From the NCBI RefSeq assembly GCF_012641395.1, contig NZ_JABAIH010000008.1, forward strand, positions 62,001-126,000: a DNA stretch of 64,000 bases, read 5' to 3'. Of this stretch, positions 51,994 to 60,368 are shown piece by piece. This DNA is from Rhizobium sp. P32RR-XVIII (lineage in GTDB: Bacteria; Pseudomonadota; Alphaproteobacteria; Rhizobiales; Rhizobiaceae). Each line of letters starts with the position of its first letter. Position 1 is the first letter of the stretch. Both the position numbers and the translations under genes were made by a program. The notes below the pieces were generated by a model, which worked only from the letters and a program-made list of their open reading frames with translations, was not told where the DNA came from and made no database searches.

Positions 51994-53760
51994 TTAGAGC
52001 TGCTCCTTGACGCCGTAGCGTCGGCCGATGGCATTCGAGATCGAAACCAGGATCATCAGCACCAGGAACATCAGCACGCCGAAGGCGCTGACGCTCATGA
52101 AGGAGCCCTGTTCCCAAAGATCGTAGATGACGACAGCCGCGGTGCGATTGTCGGCGCGGGCGAGCATGAGGGCCAGCGTCAGTTCGCGATAGGCATGCAC
52201 CATGACCCAGAACCAGGCGCCGAGCAGGCCGGGCTTCAGCAGCGGCAGCATGATCTTGAAGAAGTTCCGCACCCAGGAGACGCCGGCCACCTGGGCCGCT
52301 TCCTCGAGCTCGCTGTGGATCTGGCCCATCGACGTCGACACGAAACGCAGCGAGACGGGCATGAATTTCGTGACATAGGCGAGGAAGATGATGGTCAGCG
52401 TTCCGATAACGGGAAGCGGCACCAGCAGGTAGAACCACATGAAGGCGGCACCGAGTACGACGCTCGGGATGGCGATCGAGCCGAAGGCCAGGAAATCCAG
52501 GACCCTGCGGCCCGGCATGCGGCTCTTGTGGGCGAAATAAGCAATCAGCGTCACGAAGAGCACAACAAAGGTCGCGGTGACCACACCAAGGATAGTGCTG
52601 TTGATCATCGGATTGATGAGGTAGTCGTCCTCGAAGAGATCGGCATAGTTCTTCAGTGTCATCGTCTCGAAGGCGATCGCACTCGGCGGCTGGTAGAAGG
52701 GCAACAGCGAGACATAGACCATCATCAGGAACGGCAAGATGGTGATCATGAAAACCAGCAGCAGCGAGATGGCGAAGGTCAGGTATCGCCATTTGCCGAG
52801 ATCGGTCTTGCGCGGTTTGAAGTCCTTGCCGGTGATCGTCTGGTAGCGCTCGCCATGGCGCACCAGCCTGAAATAGAAGGCGAGCAACACGATCGCCAGC
52901 ACCAGCATCGCCATCGAATAGGCGCCGGAAAGGCCCCAATCGACTGGTGTCTGCGAGGTGTTGAAGAAGATCTCCGTCGAATAGACCTTGATATCGGCGC
53001 GCCCGCCGATCAGCAGCGGCACCTCAAAGGTCTCGACCGTGGTGATGAAGAGCAGCAGCAGGGCGGCGCCGACGGCAGGCAGCGCAAGCGGCAACGAGAT
53101 GCGGAACAAGGTGCGGAAAGTCCCCGCCCCCGTCATGGTCGAGGCTTCCTCGAGGCGCGGGTCCATTGCCTGAAAGGCCGAGGACAGCAGCAGATAGGCG
53201 AGCGGCACCATCTCGATCGCATGGATCCAGACCATGCCGCCGAAGCTGTAGACATTGAGGAAATTGCGGATGCCTGTGGCATTCTTGATCAGCGCATTGA
53301 GGATGCCGATGTTCGGGCTTGCGAGCAGGATCCAGACGATGGTGATCAGGATGCTCGGAATGACGATGCGGGCCAACATGATCGTGCCGATCAGCTTGGC
53401 GCAGGGCGTGTTCGTCCGCTCCACCACCCAGGCGATGAAGGCGCCGAAGACAAAGGCAAGCAGCGTCGAGGCGAGTGAGAAAGTCAGCGTCTCGTAGGTC
53501 GCGCCCCAGAATTCCGAGGTGCCGAAGGCCTTGACGTAATTGTCGAAGCTGAAGGTGGTGAGGCTGAGGAAGCCCTCTTCCCCCGGCCGCATCGTCTTGA
53601 AGCTTGTCCAGACGATCATGATGAATGGCAGCACGACCTGATAGACGAGCACCAGCATGACCAGAACGAAGACGACGCCACGCCAGCTTATGGCCGGGTT
53701 GCCCATCGTCGGTCTGCGCGACACCTGATCGGAAGGCGCCATTTTTTCGACTGCAGTCAT
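51994..53760 (-). CDS. ABC transporter permease, fused double permease (FbpB/ThiP type)
   Basis: The protein has 588 residues with about 12 membrane helices in two homologous halves. Each half has an EAA-like loop: EEASTMTGAGTFRTLFRISLPL and LEEAAQVAGVSWVRNFFKIMLP. Such fused permeases serve Fe3+/thiamine/2-aminoethylphosphonate-type importers. The ATG at 53760 is chosen because the protein becomes membrane-like soon after; a 38-residue upstream reading is non-coding. Neighbours suggest an organic solute rather than iron. Confidence 0.9.
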   Translation of the reverse strand: MTAVEKMAPSDQVSRRPTMGNPAISWRGVVFVLVMLVLVYQVVLPFIMIVWTSFKTMRPGEEGFLSLTTFSFDNYVKAFGTSEFWGATYETLTFSLASTLLAFVFGAFIAWVVERTNTPCAKLIGTIMLARIVIPSILITIVWILLASPNIGILNALIKNATGIRNFLNVYSFGGMVWIHAIEMVPLAYLLLSSAFQAMDPRLEEASTMTGAGTFRTLFRISLPLALPAVGAALLLLFITTVETFEVPLLIGGRADIKVYSTEIFFNTSQTPVDWGLSGAYSMAMLVLAIVLLAFYFRLVRHGERYQTITGKDFKPRKTDLGKWRYLTFAISLLLVFMITILPFLMMVYVSLLPFYQPPSAIAFETMTLKNYADLFEDDYLINPMINSTILGVVTATFVVLFVTLIAYFAHKSRMPGRRVLDFLAFGSIAIPSVVLGAAFMWFYLLVPLPVIGTLTIIFLAYVTKFMPVSLRFVSTSMGQIHSELEEAAQVAGVSWVRNFFKIMLPLLKPGLLGAWFWVMVHAYRELTLALMLARADNRTAAVVIYDLWEQGSFMSVSAFGVLMFLVLMILVSISNAIGRRYGVKEQL

Positions 53761-53779
53761 TGATCCACTATCCAGGTTG

Positions 53780-54505
53780 CTAGTGCAGCGCCGTGCCGCC
53801 GGAGACATCGAGGCAACTGCCCGTGATGTGGCTTGCCTGCTCCGAGAGCAGGAAGGCGACGGCATTGCCGACATCGCGCGGGCTTGTCGGCGTGCCGAGT
53901 GGCGAGCGCGTCTCGCTGTCGATATCCTTCTTCCACCGTGCCGCCGTATTGCCGGGCGCCACCGTGTTCACGCGGATGCCGTGCCGTCCCACCTCCTGAG
54001 ACAGCGACTGGGTGAAGGCGATGATCGCTGCCTTGGATGCCGAATAGATCGAGGCCTGCGGCCCACCACGAAGGCCGCGGGCTGCCGTGATGCTGACAAT
54101 GCCGCCGCGCTTGCGGGCGATCATGTCGGGCAGCACCGAGCGGCAGCAGTTCAGCACGCCCTTGAGATTGATCTCCAGCATGCGGTCCTGCTCCTCGATC
54201 GTGAAATCGATGAAGTCCTTCTTCGGGATGCCGATGCCGCGTCCGCCGCCGGCGACGTTGACGAGCGCATCGAAACCGCCATGGCGCGCCTTGATGGCCT
54301 CGATAACGCCAGCGACTTCGTCCGGCTTCGTCACGTCCATACGATGGACTTCCGACCGGGCCGGTTCGGGAAGGCCCGCGGCCACCTGGTTGGCATGGTC
54401 GACGTTGATGTCGGTGATGGCGACATGCCATCCGGCTTCATTCAGACATTGGGCTATAGCTTCGCCGATCAGGCTCCCGCCGCCCGTAATCATTGCTACG
54501 TGCAT
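53780..54505 (-). CDS. Short-chain dehydrogenase/reductase of the 47-55 kb operon
   Basis: The protein has 241 residues with cofactor motif TGGGSLIG (7-14), NVAGG, and catalytic Y154-xxx-K158 (SIYSASKAA). D32 at the end of the second strand (ITDINV) suggests NAD(H). The ATG at 54505 lies 11 bases after the PuuE-like gene stop; the longer frame reads into that gene. It probably oxidises or reduces an intermediate freed by the operon's hydrolases. Confidence 0.87.
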   Translation of the reverse strand: MHVAMITGGGSLIGEAIAQCLNEAGWHVAITDINVDHANQVAAGLPEPARSEVHRMDVTKPDEVAGVIEAIKARHGGFDALVNVAGGGRGIGIPKKDFIDFTIEEQDRMLEINLKGVLNCCRSVLPDMIARKRGGIVSITAARGLRGGPQASIYSASKAAIIAFTQSLSQEVGRHGIRVNTVAPGNTAARWKKDIDSETRSPLGTPTSPRDVGNAVAFLLSEQASHITGSCLDVSGGTALH

Positions 54506-54516
54506 AATGGAGAACC

Positions 54517-55392
54517 TTAATCCAGCGGCCGGTAGGCTTCGGGCTTCAGACCAGACGATTTCAGGATGTAGTCCGCCATTTCGGCGCGCCGGGGGATCCA
54601 CACCTCGCCCTGATACTGCTTGACGTAGCGGATCATCGCTTCGAGCGCGGTGGCGATATTCGGCCGGCCGCCGAGTTCGGCGTGGACGATGACGTCGACG
54701 GCGCCGGGCCGCCCACGCAACGCTTCCTGATAGATATAGTCGAAGGAAGTCTTGAAGCCTTCGAAATAGGTGGTTGCATTGCCGAGCCCGTTTGACCAGG
54801 CGCGCCAGTCATTGGCGTAGTTGAGTTTCGGGATCACTGCGATCTGCCTGCTGGAGACCTCGGCGATATAGGGCACGTCGTCGTCGAACGCATCGCCGAA
54901 CCAAGTATAGCCCTCGTCGGCCACGATGCCGAGCGTTTCGGCCGTTACCAGATTGCCTGGGCCGGCCCAACCGACCGGGCGTTCGCCGGTGCACTCGGTG
55001 ATGATGCGGGTGCAGCCGCGTACTTCCTCGCGCTGCTCCTCCGGCGTCAGATCCGTCATGTGGTGATCGTTGGTCATGCCATGGCTGCAGATCTCATGAC
55101 CGGCGGCATGAAGCGCCTTGACGGTGTCCGGCCACTTCTCGACGGCGTAACCGTTGACGCCGATCGAAGCACGGACATCGTGTCTGTCAAATATATCCAT
55201 CAACCGCCAGATGCCGACCGCACCACCATAATTGGCGTGCGAGAGCGACGAGACGTTGACCGGTATCTTTGGCGACTTCTTGAAACGCCCACTTTTCTGA
55301 AAGGCCTCGTAGGCAACGCGGAATGTGCAACAAACGAGTTTATCCTCTGGCCAACGCAGCTTCGGCTGCGGCCACTGAACGCCATAATGCAT
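54517..55392 (-). CDS. Polysaccharide deacetylase-fold (PuuE-like) hydrolase, first gene of operon
   Basis: The protein has 291 residues and parallels the 47156 protein: SLSHANYGGAVGIWRLMDIFD, GHEICSHGMTNDHHM, VGWAGPGNLVTAETLG and VHAELGGRP. It has no signal peptide. The cytoplasmic PuuE-like pattern suggests hydrolysis of a cyclic amide, ureide or formyl/acetyl amide. It begins the seven-gene minus-strand operon and is divergent from the binding-protein gene, sharing a 137-base promoter region rich in TTTGACA. Confidence 0.83.
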   Translation of the reverse strand: MHYGVQWPQPKLRWPEDKLVCCTFRVAYEAFQKSGRFKKSPKIPVNVSSLSHANYGGAVGIWRLMDIFDRHDVRASIGVNGYAVEKWPDTVKALHAAGHEICSHGMTNDHHMTDLTPEEQREEVRGCTRIITECTGERPVGWAGPGNLVTAETLGIVADEGYTWFGDAFDDDVPYIAEVSSRQIAVIPKLNYANDWRAWSNGLGNATTYFEGFKTSFDYIYQEALRGRPGAVDVIVHAELGGRPNIATALEAMIRYVKQYQGEVWIPRRAEMADYILKSSGLKPEAYRPLD

Positions 55393-55421
55393 GATAGCAG
55401 TTCCCCTGCTGATATTTGTTG

Positions 55422-55516
55422 TTTGACATTCGAAGGGCTAGCACGTCATAAAATATTTGACAATGCCCTTAATACATTTGACAACCTTATGCGTCGAAAC
55501 ACCACGAACTTGACAA
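55422..55516. promoter_or_regulatory. Four TTTGACA repeats in the divergent promoter region
   Basis: TTTGACA occurs at 55422, 55456 and 55477, and CTTGACAA at 55509, all on the plus strand. Start-to-start distances are 34, 21 and 32 bases, close to whole helical turns. Some could be -35 boxes, but four in 95 bases plus the matching cluster at 45797 suggest a regulator. Confidence 0.5.
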
Positions 55517-55529
55517 TAAGGGGAACCCA

Positions 55530-56621
55530 ATGAAGATCATGAAGCGCGTGCAGAGCATGGGAATTTTGCTGGCTGTCACCGTGGGGCTGACGGCAGGTGC
55601 TGCAAGCCGCACATTCGCGCAGGAATTAACCGCGGACGAAAAGATCTATGCCGATCTAGCCAAGCTCGATCCGGCGGAGCGCCAGAAAAAGATCGAGGAA
55701 GGCGCCAAGGCCGAGGGCGAGCTTTCCCTCATTCATACCTGGCGTGGCGAACTGTCCCGCGATCATCTGAAGCTTTTTCAGAAGAGATATCCCTTCCTCA
55801 AGGTCGAGCTCATCGATATCGGTTCGCAGGATGCCGCCGACCGGCTGCTCGCCGAAGAGACCGCAGGCCGCCATCTAACGGATGCGATCAACATGTCACT
55901 AGGCGACAGTAGTGGCGTGCGGCAGCTCTTTGCCCATTATCCAACACCTGCCACCAAGGCCATCCTGCCGCAATACAACGGCTTCCTCGATCCGGATAAC
56001 CGTTGGGTTCCCTTTTACTGGAGCGAACACGGCATCTCCTACAACAGCAACATGCTGACACCCGAACAGGCGCCCAAGTCCTGGGAGAATCTCTGCAAGC
56101 CGGAATATAAGGGCCAGATTTCCTTTGATCCGCCGGAAGTGCGCTTCCTGCTCGGCATGTACGCCATCCTTGGCCCCGACAAGATCGAGAACTGGATGAA
56201 ATGCATCGGCGAGAATGATCCGATCATCCAGCGCGGCCATACCCAGCGCGTCCAACTGATGGCCGCCGGCGACTACGCGATCCAGGGCGACAACTATCTC
56301 TATCAGGGCCTTCTGATGAAGAAGGAGAACCCGTCCACGCCGTTCCAGCCGGTCTGGTCGGCTCCCGTCCAGGCGACCGCCGGCGTGATGATCATCAACA
56401 AGAACGCGCCGCATCCCTATGCCGCGGCCCTCTGGTGCGACTGGGTGCTTTCCGACGAAAGCCAGAGATATACCGCCGAGCGATATCGTGGCCCGGTAAC
56501 CATTCCACATCCGTATATGCCGGCCGACGCCAAGATCGTCATCTCGGACTCCTCCGACCCGGCGCTCGGCAAGCGCCTACTCGATATGTGGGATAAGTAT
56601 GCTACACATGGCAAGGACTGA
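55530..56621 (+). CDS. ABC transporter substrate-binding protein, family 1 (PotD/FbpA-like)
   Basis: The protein has 363 residues with a Sec signal (about 1-31, ending ASRTFAQ) and a type 2 periplasmic binding fold. Motifs include KKIEEGAKAEGELSLIHTW, VPFYWSEHGISYNSN and SWENLCKPEYKGQIS. Similar proteins bind iron(III), thiamine, putrescine or phosphonates. The iron-ligand tyrosine pair typical of FbpA is not obvious, so an organic ligand is favoured. It is divergent from, and very probably works with, the permease and ATPase at 50.8-53.8 kb. A clear terminator follows. Confidence 0.88.
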   Translation: MKIMKRVQSMGILLAVTVGLTAGAASRTFAQELTADEKIYADLAKLDPAERQKKIEEGAKAEGELSLIHTWRGELSRDHLKLFQKRYPFLKVELIDIGSQDAADRLLAEETAGRHLTDAINMSLGDSSGVRQLFAHYPTPATKAILPQYNGFLDPDNRWVPFYWSEHGISYNSNMLTPEQAPKSWENLCKPEYKGQISFDPPEVRFLLGMYAILGPDKIENWMKCIGENDPIIQRGHTQRVQLMAAGDYAIQGDNYLYQGLLMKKENPSTPFQPVWSAPVQATAGVMIINKNAPHPYAAALWCDWVLSDESQRYTAERYRGPVTIPHPYMPADAKIVISDSSDPALGKRLLDMWDKYATHGKD

Positions 56622-56651
56622 CGGCTGACAGCCTGCGTTCAGGACGACATC

Positions 56652-56679
56652 ACGGGCCGGACGACGGCCCGTTTTTTTT
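56652..56679 (+). terminator. Rho-independent terminator of the binding-protein gene
   Basis: ACGGGCCG and CGGCCCGT form an 8-bp stem with loop GACGA, followed directly by a T8 run. It lies 31 bases after the stop of the binding-protein gene. Confidence 0.93.
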
Positions 56680-56858
56680 CCGAGACCACGTTGTTCGCCC
56701 GGATTGCGTAAGATATCGAGCCGTTTCCCCAGCCGCTGCCGCCGATCATCACCCAACGACGTTGTCACCCATCTCTGCCCGACGGTGGTTCGTTTCCCGC
56801 GTTTAGTTGAGACTGGCCAAGTCCGGACTGCTCGGATCCGGCATCGGCCCACAAGCCA

Positions 56859-57232
56859 TCAGGCGATGATGGTGCGTACGCGGAAGGTCGGGGACAATAG
56901 TTCACGCCATCGGCTTCGCGTCCGCGGCGCGGCCTGAACCTTGCCGCCGAGCGCCAATGTCGCTTCGTGGTAGGCGCGATCGACGAAAGAATAGCCGGGA
57001 TCCTTGCGCCTTGCACTCTCTTCGGCTTTCTCCGCTCCGTCGAGCCGGCTCTGGCCGATCAACCAACGCGGCGATTCGGGAAGCGGGTAGAGCAAATAGG
57101 CAATCAGCAGGCGAAGATGCCGCCGACGATGAAAAGCGATTTCCAGCCGAAGACCGGCACAATCAACGTGCCGATCTGGCCCGTGATCATCAGCCCGACC
57201 GGGAAGATCAGCTCGTAGAGCATTAAGTTGCG
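56859..57232 (-). pseudogene. MFS transporter remnant (frameshifted)
   Basis: The reverse strand first reads MLYELIFPVGLMITG, then GTLIVPVFGWKSLFIVGGIFAC, and stops. After a one-base shift it continues LLIAYLLYPLPESPRWLIGQ and then SRLDGAEKAEESARRKDPGY, ending at 56859. This is an internal MFS (metabolite:H+ symporter-like) segment, helices 4-6 and the PESPRWL loop. Both ends are missing and there is a frameshift near 57110. It is a decayed gene. Confidence 0.8.
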
Positions 57233-57445
57233 CCGGGGCGAAGGATAAAGAGGCGCCGAATGCAGTTCGGGTACCGGCTCGGCCCGAGCTGGCGAGATAC
57301 CGTCACGACATAGAACGTGGGACAGCTATCGTGATCCATACGATCAGATCACCCGAAGGAACTATGCGACCATTATTCGACAGCGAGATTTCCACCGGCT
57401 ATGGGAGGCTGACGATGACGGCTCAATCCGCCCGAACAAAATTCG
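57233..57445. other. Intergenic region next to the MFS remnant
   Basis: No convincing gene is seen. A plus-strand ORF from 57331 (MIHTIRSPEGTMRPLF and so on) is unassigned and overlaps the aldolase gene. The 57 bases before the aldolase stop hold no clear terminator. Confidence 0.4.
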
Positions 57446-58216
57446 TTAATCAGCTGACGAGCCTGCCTTGCGTGCTGCGGCCAGATTATCGAAAACAGCC
57501 GCACCGAGAAACATGGTGTCGCTGGCAAGAACAAAGAAGCTGATCCCTACCCGCCGCCATCTGCCTACATCGGCGGGCGACGGCCGGAAGATGCCGACGG
57601 TACGACCCGCGTGTAAAGCCGCTGACGTGATCGTCCCGATCGCACGGTCCAGCTTTTCCTGGCCGTCCGATCCCATGGCATCGATAGAAACCGACAAATC
57701 GCCGGGACCGATGAAAATCAGATCCACGCCCTCAACGGCAACAATCTCCTCGATGTTGGCCAGCCCCTCGGCCGTCTCGACCTGTATCGCCAGCACCAGC
57801 GTCTCGTTGGCCTTGGCCAGATAGTCCGGGATGCGGTAGCCATAACCCGCCGCGCGCCCGGGGCCAACGCCGCGGTTGCCGATCGGCGGGTAGCGCGTGG
57901 CAGACACGGCGGCCTTGGCCTGTTCGGCGGTCGAAACCCTGGGAACGAGGACGCCCCCGGCGCCGGCATCGAGGACGGCCGCAATCGCTTCCGGCGCATG
58001 ACCGGGAACGCGCACCAGCGCCGTAACCGAATGGACATCCGCCGCACGCACCAGATCCTCGATCCGCTCGCGGCCGATCTGGGCGTGCTCCCAATCGATG
58101 CAGATGAAATCAGGCCTGGACTGGGCCATCACCTCGACGGCCACCGGATGCGGGATCGCTGAAAAGGTGCCGACGAGCAACGCCCGATTGAGGCACTGCG
58201 TACGAAAATCATTCAT
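57446..58216 (-). CDS. HpcH/HpaI family class II aldolase
   Basis: The protein has 256 residues. Motifs are FICIDWEHAQIGRERIEDLVRA, a GAGGVLVPRVS block, GNRGVGPGRAAGYGY, QVETAEGLANIEEI and GPGDLSVSIDAMG. These fit divalent-metal-dependent aldolases such as 4-hydroxy-2-oxoheptanedioate or 2-keto-3-deoxyglucarate aldolase, which cleave 2-oxo-4-hydroxy acids to pyruvate and an aldehyde. It is divergent from the LLM monooxygenase, with 138 bases between them. The substrate is unknown. Confidence 0.87.
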   Translation of the reverse strand: MNDFRTQCLNRALLVGTFSAIPHPVAVEVMAQSRPDFICIDWEHAQIGRERIEDLVRAADVHSVTALVRVPGHAPEAIAAVLDAGAGGVLVPRVSTAEQAKAAVSATRYPPIGNRGVGPGRAAGYGYRIPDYLAKANETLVLAIQVETAEGLANIEEIVAVEGVDLIFIGPGDLSVSIDAMGSDGQEKLDRAIGTITSAALHAGRTVGIFRPSPADVGRWRRVGISFFVLASDTMFLGAAVFDNLAAARKAGSSAD

Positions 58217-58354
58217 CTCAGCATCTCCGGTCGGCTTCCGTGGTCCGTGATCGAGAAGGTTTAAACATAAAGCAATTTGCGCTCAAGCCAAAAACATGGT
58301 CAAGCTAAGGCATAGGCAGCGCGCGAAGCTGCTCGACACAGAGGAAGCAGTATC

Positions 58355-59443
58355 GTGAAGCAGCATCCGCTCAAAGGCGCAAATCGCCTGAAACTCGGCG
58401 TTTTTTCTGCGAACGCCGATGGCGGCCTTGCGATCACGGACGTCCCCGAGCGCTGGACCGCGGGCTGGGCCGACAATCTGACGGCTGCTCAGATTGCCGA
58501 TCGCGCCGGTCTGGAGTTCTTGCTTCCAATCGCCCGCTGGCGTGGATTCGGGGGCAAGAACCGGGTGCGCGAGTGGTCCTTTGAGACGTTCACCTGGGCA
58601 GCCGCCCTAGCGGCATCCACCGAGCGGATCGGATTGTTCATGACCGTGCATGTTCCCCTTGTCCACCCGCTCTATGCCGCCAAGGCGCTGGCAACCGTCG
58701 ATCATGTCAGCGGCGGACGTGCTGGGTTGAATATCGTCTGCGGCTGGAATCCCAAGGAATTCGCGATGTTCGGCACGTCGCTAGTCGAAAAAGGATATGA
58801 TCAGGCTGACGAATGGCTTCAGGTGCTGGAGCAGGCCTATGCGTCGGATGCGCCGTTCGACTACAACGGGACCTATTACAAGCTGACGCAGGCCATCAGC
58901 CGTCCGGCGAGCTTGCAAAGCCCCCGTCCGGTCACGATGAACGCGGCCTTCGGCGGACCGGGGCGGGATTTTGCAGCCAGGAGCTGCGACTACCTGTTCA
59001 CGACCTTCTCGGAGATCCGCGAAGCAGGAAAACATGTAGCCGACATCCGCGCCCGCGCAGAAGCCAATAAACGCGAGGTCGGCGTATATACGGTGTGCCA
59101 CGTCGTCTGCCGGGAGACGCAGGCCGAGGCCGACGACTATTATCATCGCTACGCCGTTACACTGGCCGATCACGAGGCGGTCGATGTCCATATGGCCAGC
59201 AAGAAGGAGTTCTCGCAATCGCATGACCGCGAGGCTTACGATCGCTATCGTCAGCGCTTTGCCGGTGGTGCCGGCAGCTATCCGCTCGTTGGAACACCGG
59301 AGCGCATCGCCGAGGAGATGATCGCCATCTCACAGCAGGGCTACGCCGGTATCGCGCTTTCCTTCGTCAACTATACGCAGGAGCTGCCCTTCTTCTGCGA
59401 TCGCGTCCTGCCGCTGCTGATACAGGCCGGCTACAGACAGTGA
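58355..59443 (+). CDS. LLM-class FMN-dependent monooxygenase (SsuD/SfnG/RutA-like)
   Basis: The TIM-barrel flavoprotein has 362 residues. Motifs are AAQIADRAGLEFLLPIARWRG, VPLVHPLYAAKALATVDHVSGGRAG in pieces, NIVCGWNPKEFAMFG and TPERIAEEMIAIS. It resembles flavin-dependent two-component monooxygenases for alkanesulfonates, dimethylsulfone or pyrimidines. A reductase partner is not in the window. GTG is the start. The neighbouring aminotransferases and amino-acid importer suggest a nitrogen- or sulfur-containing amino compound. Confidence 0.87.
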   Translation: MKQHPLKGANRLKLGVFSANADGGLAITDVPERWTAGWADNLTAAQIADRAGLEFLLPIARWRGFGGKNRVREWSFETFTWAAALAASTERIGLFMTVHVPLVHPLYAAKALATVDHVSGGRAGLNIVCGWNPKEFAMFGTSLVEKGYDQADEWLQVLEQAYASDAPFDYNGTYYKLTQAISRPASLQSPRPVTMNAAFGGPGRDFAARSCDYLFTTFSEIREAGKHVADIRARAEANKREVGVYTVCHVVCRETQAEADDYYHRYAVTLADHEAVDVHMASKKEFSQSHDREAYDRYRQRFAGGAGSYPLVGTPERIAEEMIAISQQGYAGIALSFVNYTQELPFFCDRVLPLLIQAGYRQ

Positions 59444-59536
59444 ACGATCGGAGGATGCTTGAAGAAGGGTTTCAAGCGCGGATAGGATCGGCCCCTCGGA
59501 TCAAAACTCCATTGCAAGAAGAATAGGATAGTGCGG

Positions 59537-60217
59537 ATGGCCCTTGGCCCTGTTTCATCGCGGACGACGATCCAGGAGGCAGTTTACCAACAACTGCGCA
59601 ATGCCCTCATGACCGGTAGGTTTGATCCCGGACAGACGTTGACGATAGCCTCGCTCGCGGAAACATTCGGCACCAGCAACATGCCGGTTCGTGAAGCGCT
59701 GCGTCGCCTGGCAGCAGAAAATGCGCTTGAGGTTGCTCCGAACGGCTCGGCGCGCATCCCGCCGGTGACCGCTGCGCGGCTGGACGATCTTGCGCGCGCT
59801 CGAATAGCGGTCGAGGGCCTTGCCACCGAGCTCGGCGGCCCGCGGCTGACACCCGTCGACATCGCGCTGCTCGAATCCATTATCAATCAGCAGCATGCCA
59901 CAGCGCGAGAGAACGTCTACGAACTCATCGAAATGAACCAACGCTTCCACTTCACCATCTATCGTGCGTCGGGATCCGAGGTTCTGTTGCAGCTGATCGA
60001 CACGCTTTGGCTTCGGCTCGGTCCTTATATGCGCTTGCTCGCGGGCTCCGTCGGTCCGCTGATCAGCAAAGGGGAGCTCGATCCGGCCGGGTTCCACGGT
60101 GTTATCATCGAGGCTCTGAAAGCCGGGGATTTCCCCGCTGCTCGCCAAGCCGTCGCAGACGACATCCGACACACGCATGAGATCCTTAGAAATTTCTGCG
60201 GCGGAAGTCGCGACTAG
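59537..60217 (+). CDS. GntR-family regulator with FCD domain (third)
   Basis: The protein has 226 residues. The HTH is at about 10-70 (AVYQQLRNALMTGRFDPGQTL, FGTSNMPVREALRRLAAENAL) and the FCD domain has NQRFHFTIYRASGSEVLLQLI and GFHGVIIEALKAGDFPAARQAV. ATG 59537 has AGGA eight bases upstream; GTG 59531 is too close. It sits between the LLM monooxygenase and the aminotransferase genes. TGATCAAA repeats between it and the aminotransferase gene are a candidate operator. Confidence 0.86.
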   Translation: MALGPVSSRTTIQEAVYQQLRNALMTGRFDPGQTLTIASLAETFGTSNMPVREALRRLAAENALEVAPNGSARIPPVTAARLDDLARARIAVEGLATELGGPRLTPVDIALLESIINQQHATARENVYELIEMNQRFHFTIYRASGSEVLLQLIDTLWLRLGPYMRLLAGSVGPLISKGELDPAGFHGVIIEALKAGDFPAARQAVADDIRHTHEILRNFCGGSRD

Positions 60218-60276
60218 CCCTCCCCTAGCCCAGAGATCCGAACCGAGCGTGGTTTGTTTTCCAAAATTAGTTGAAC

Positions 60277-60306
60277 CATCAAATATTTTGTGATCAAATG
60301 ATCAAA
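60277..60306. promoter_or_regulatory. ATCAAA repeats upstream of the class V aminotransferase
   Basis: CATCAAAT at 60277 is followed by two perfect head-to-tail copies of TGATCAAA at 60291-60306, 62 bases before the aminotransferase start. It is a candidate binding site for the adjacent GntR regulator. Confidence 0.4.
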
Positions 60307-60368
60307 CACTGACGCCAGGGCATTCGCATCCGCGACAGTTCCATATCATCGGCATTGCAGGAGCGATT

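Noticed and set aside
51955..53478. 507-codon open frame on the plus strand
   Set aside because: It is antisense to the ABC permease gene. The His/Asp/Gln-rich reading is typical of the complement of membrane-protein codons.
57331..57543. 70-codon plus-strand ORF
   Set aside because: There is no recognisable similarity and no good ribosome site, and it overlaps the HpcH/HpaI aldolase 3' end.
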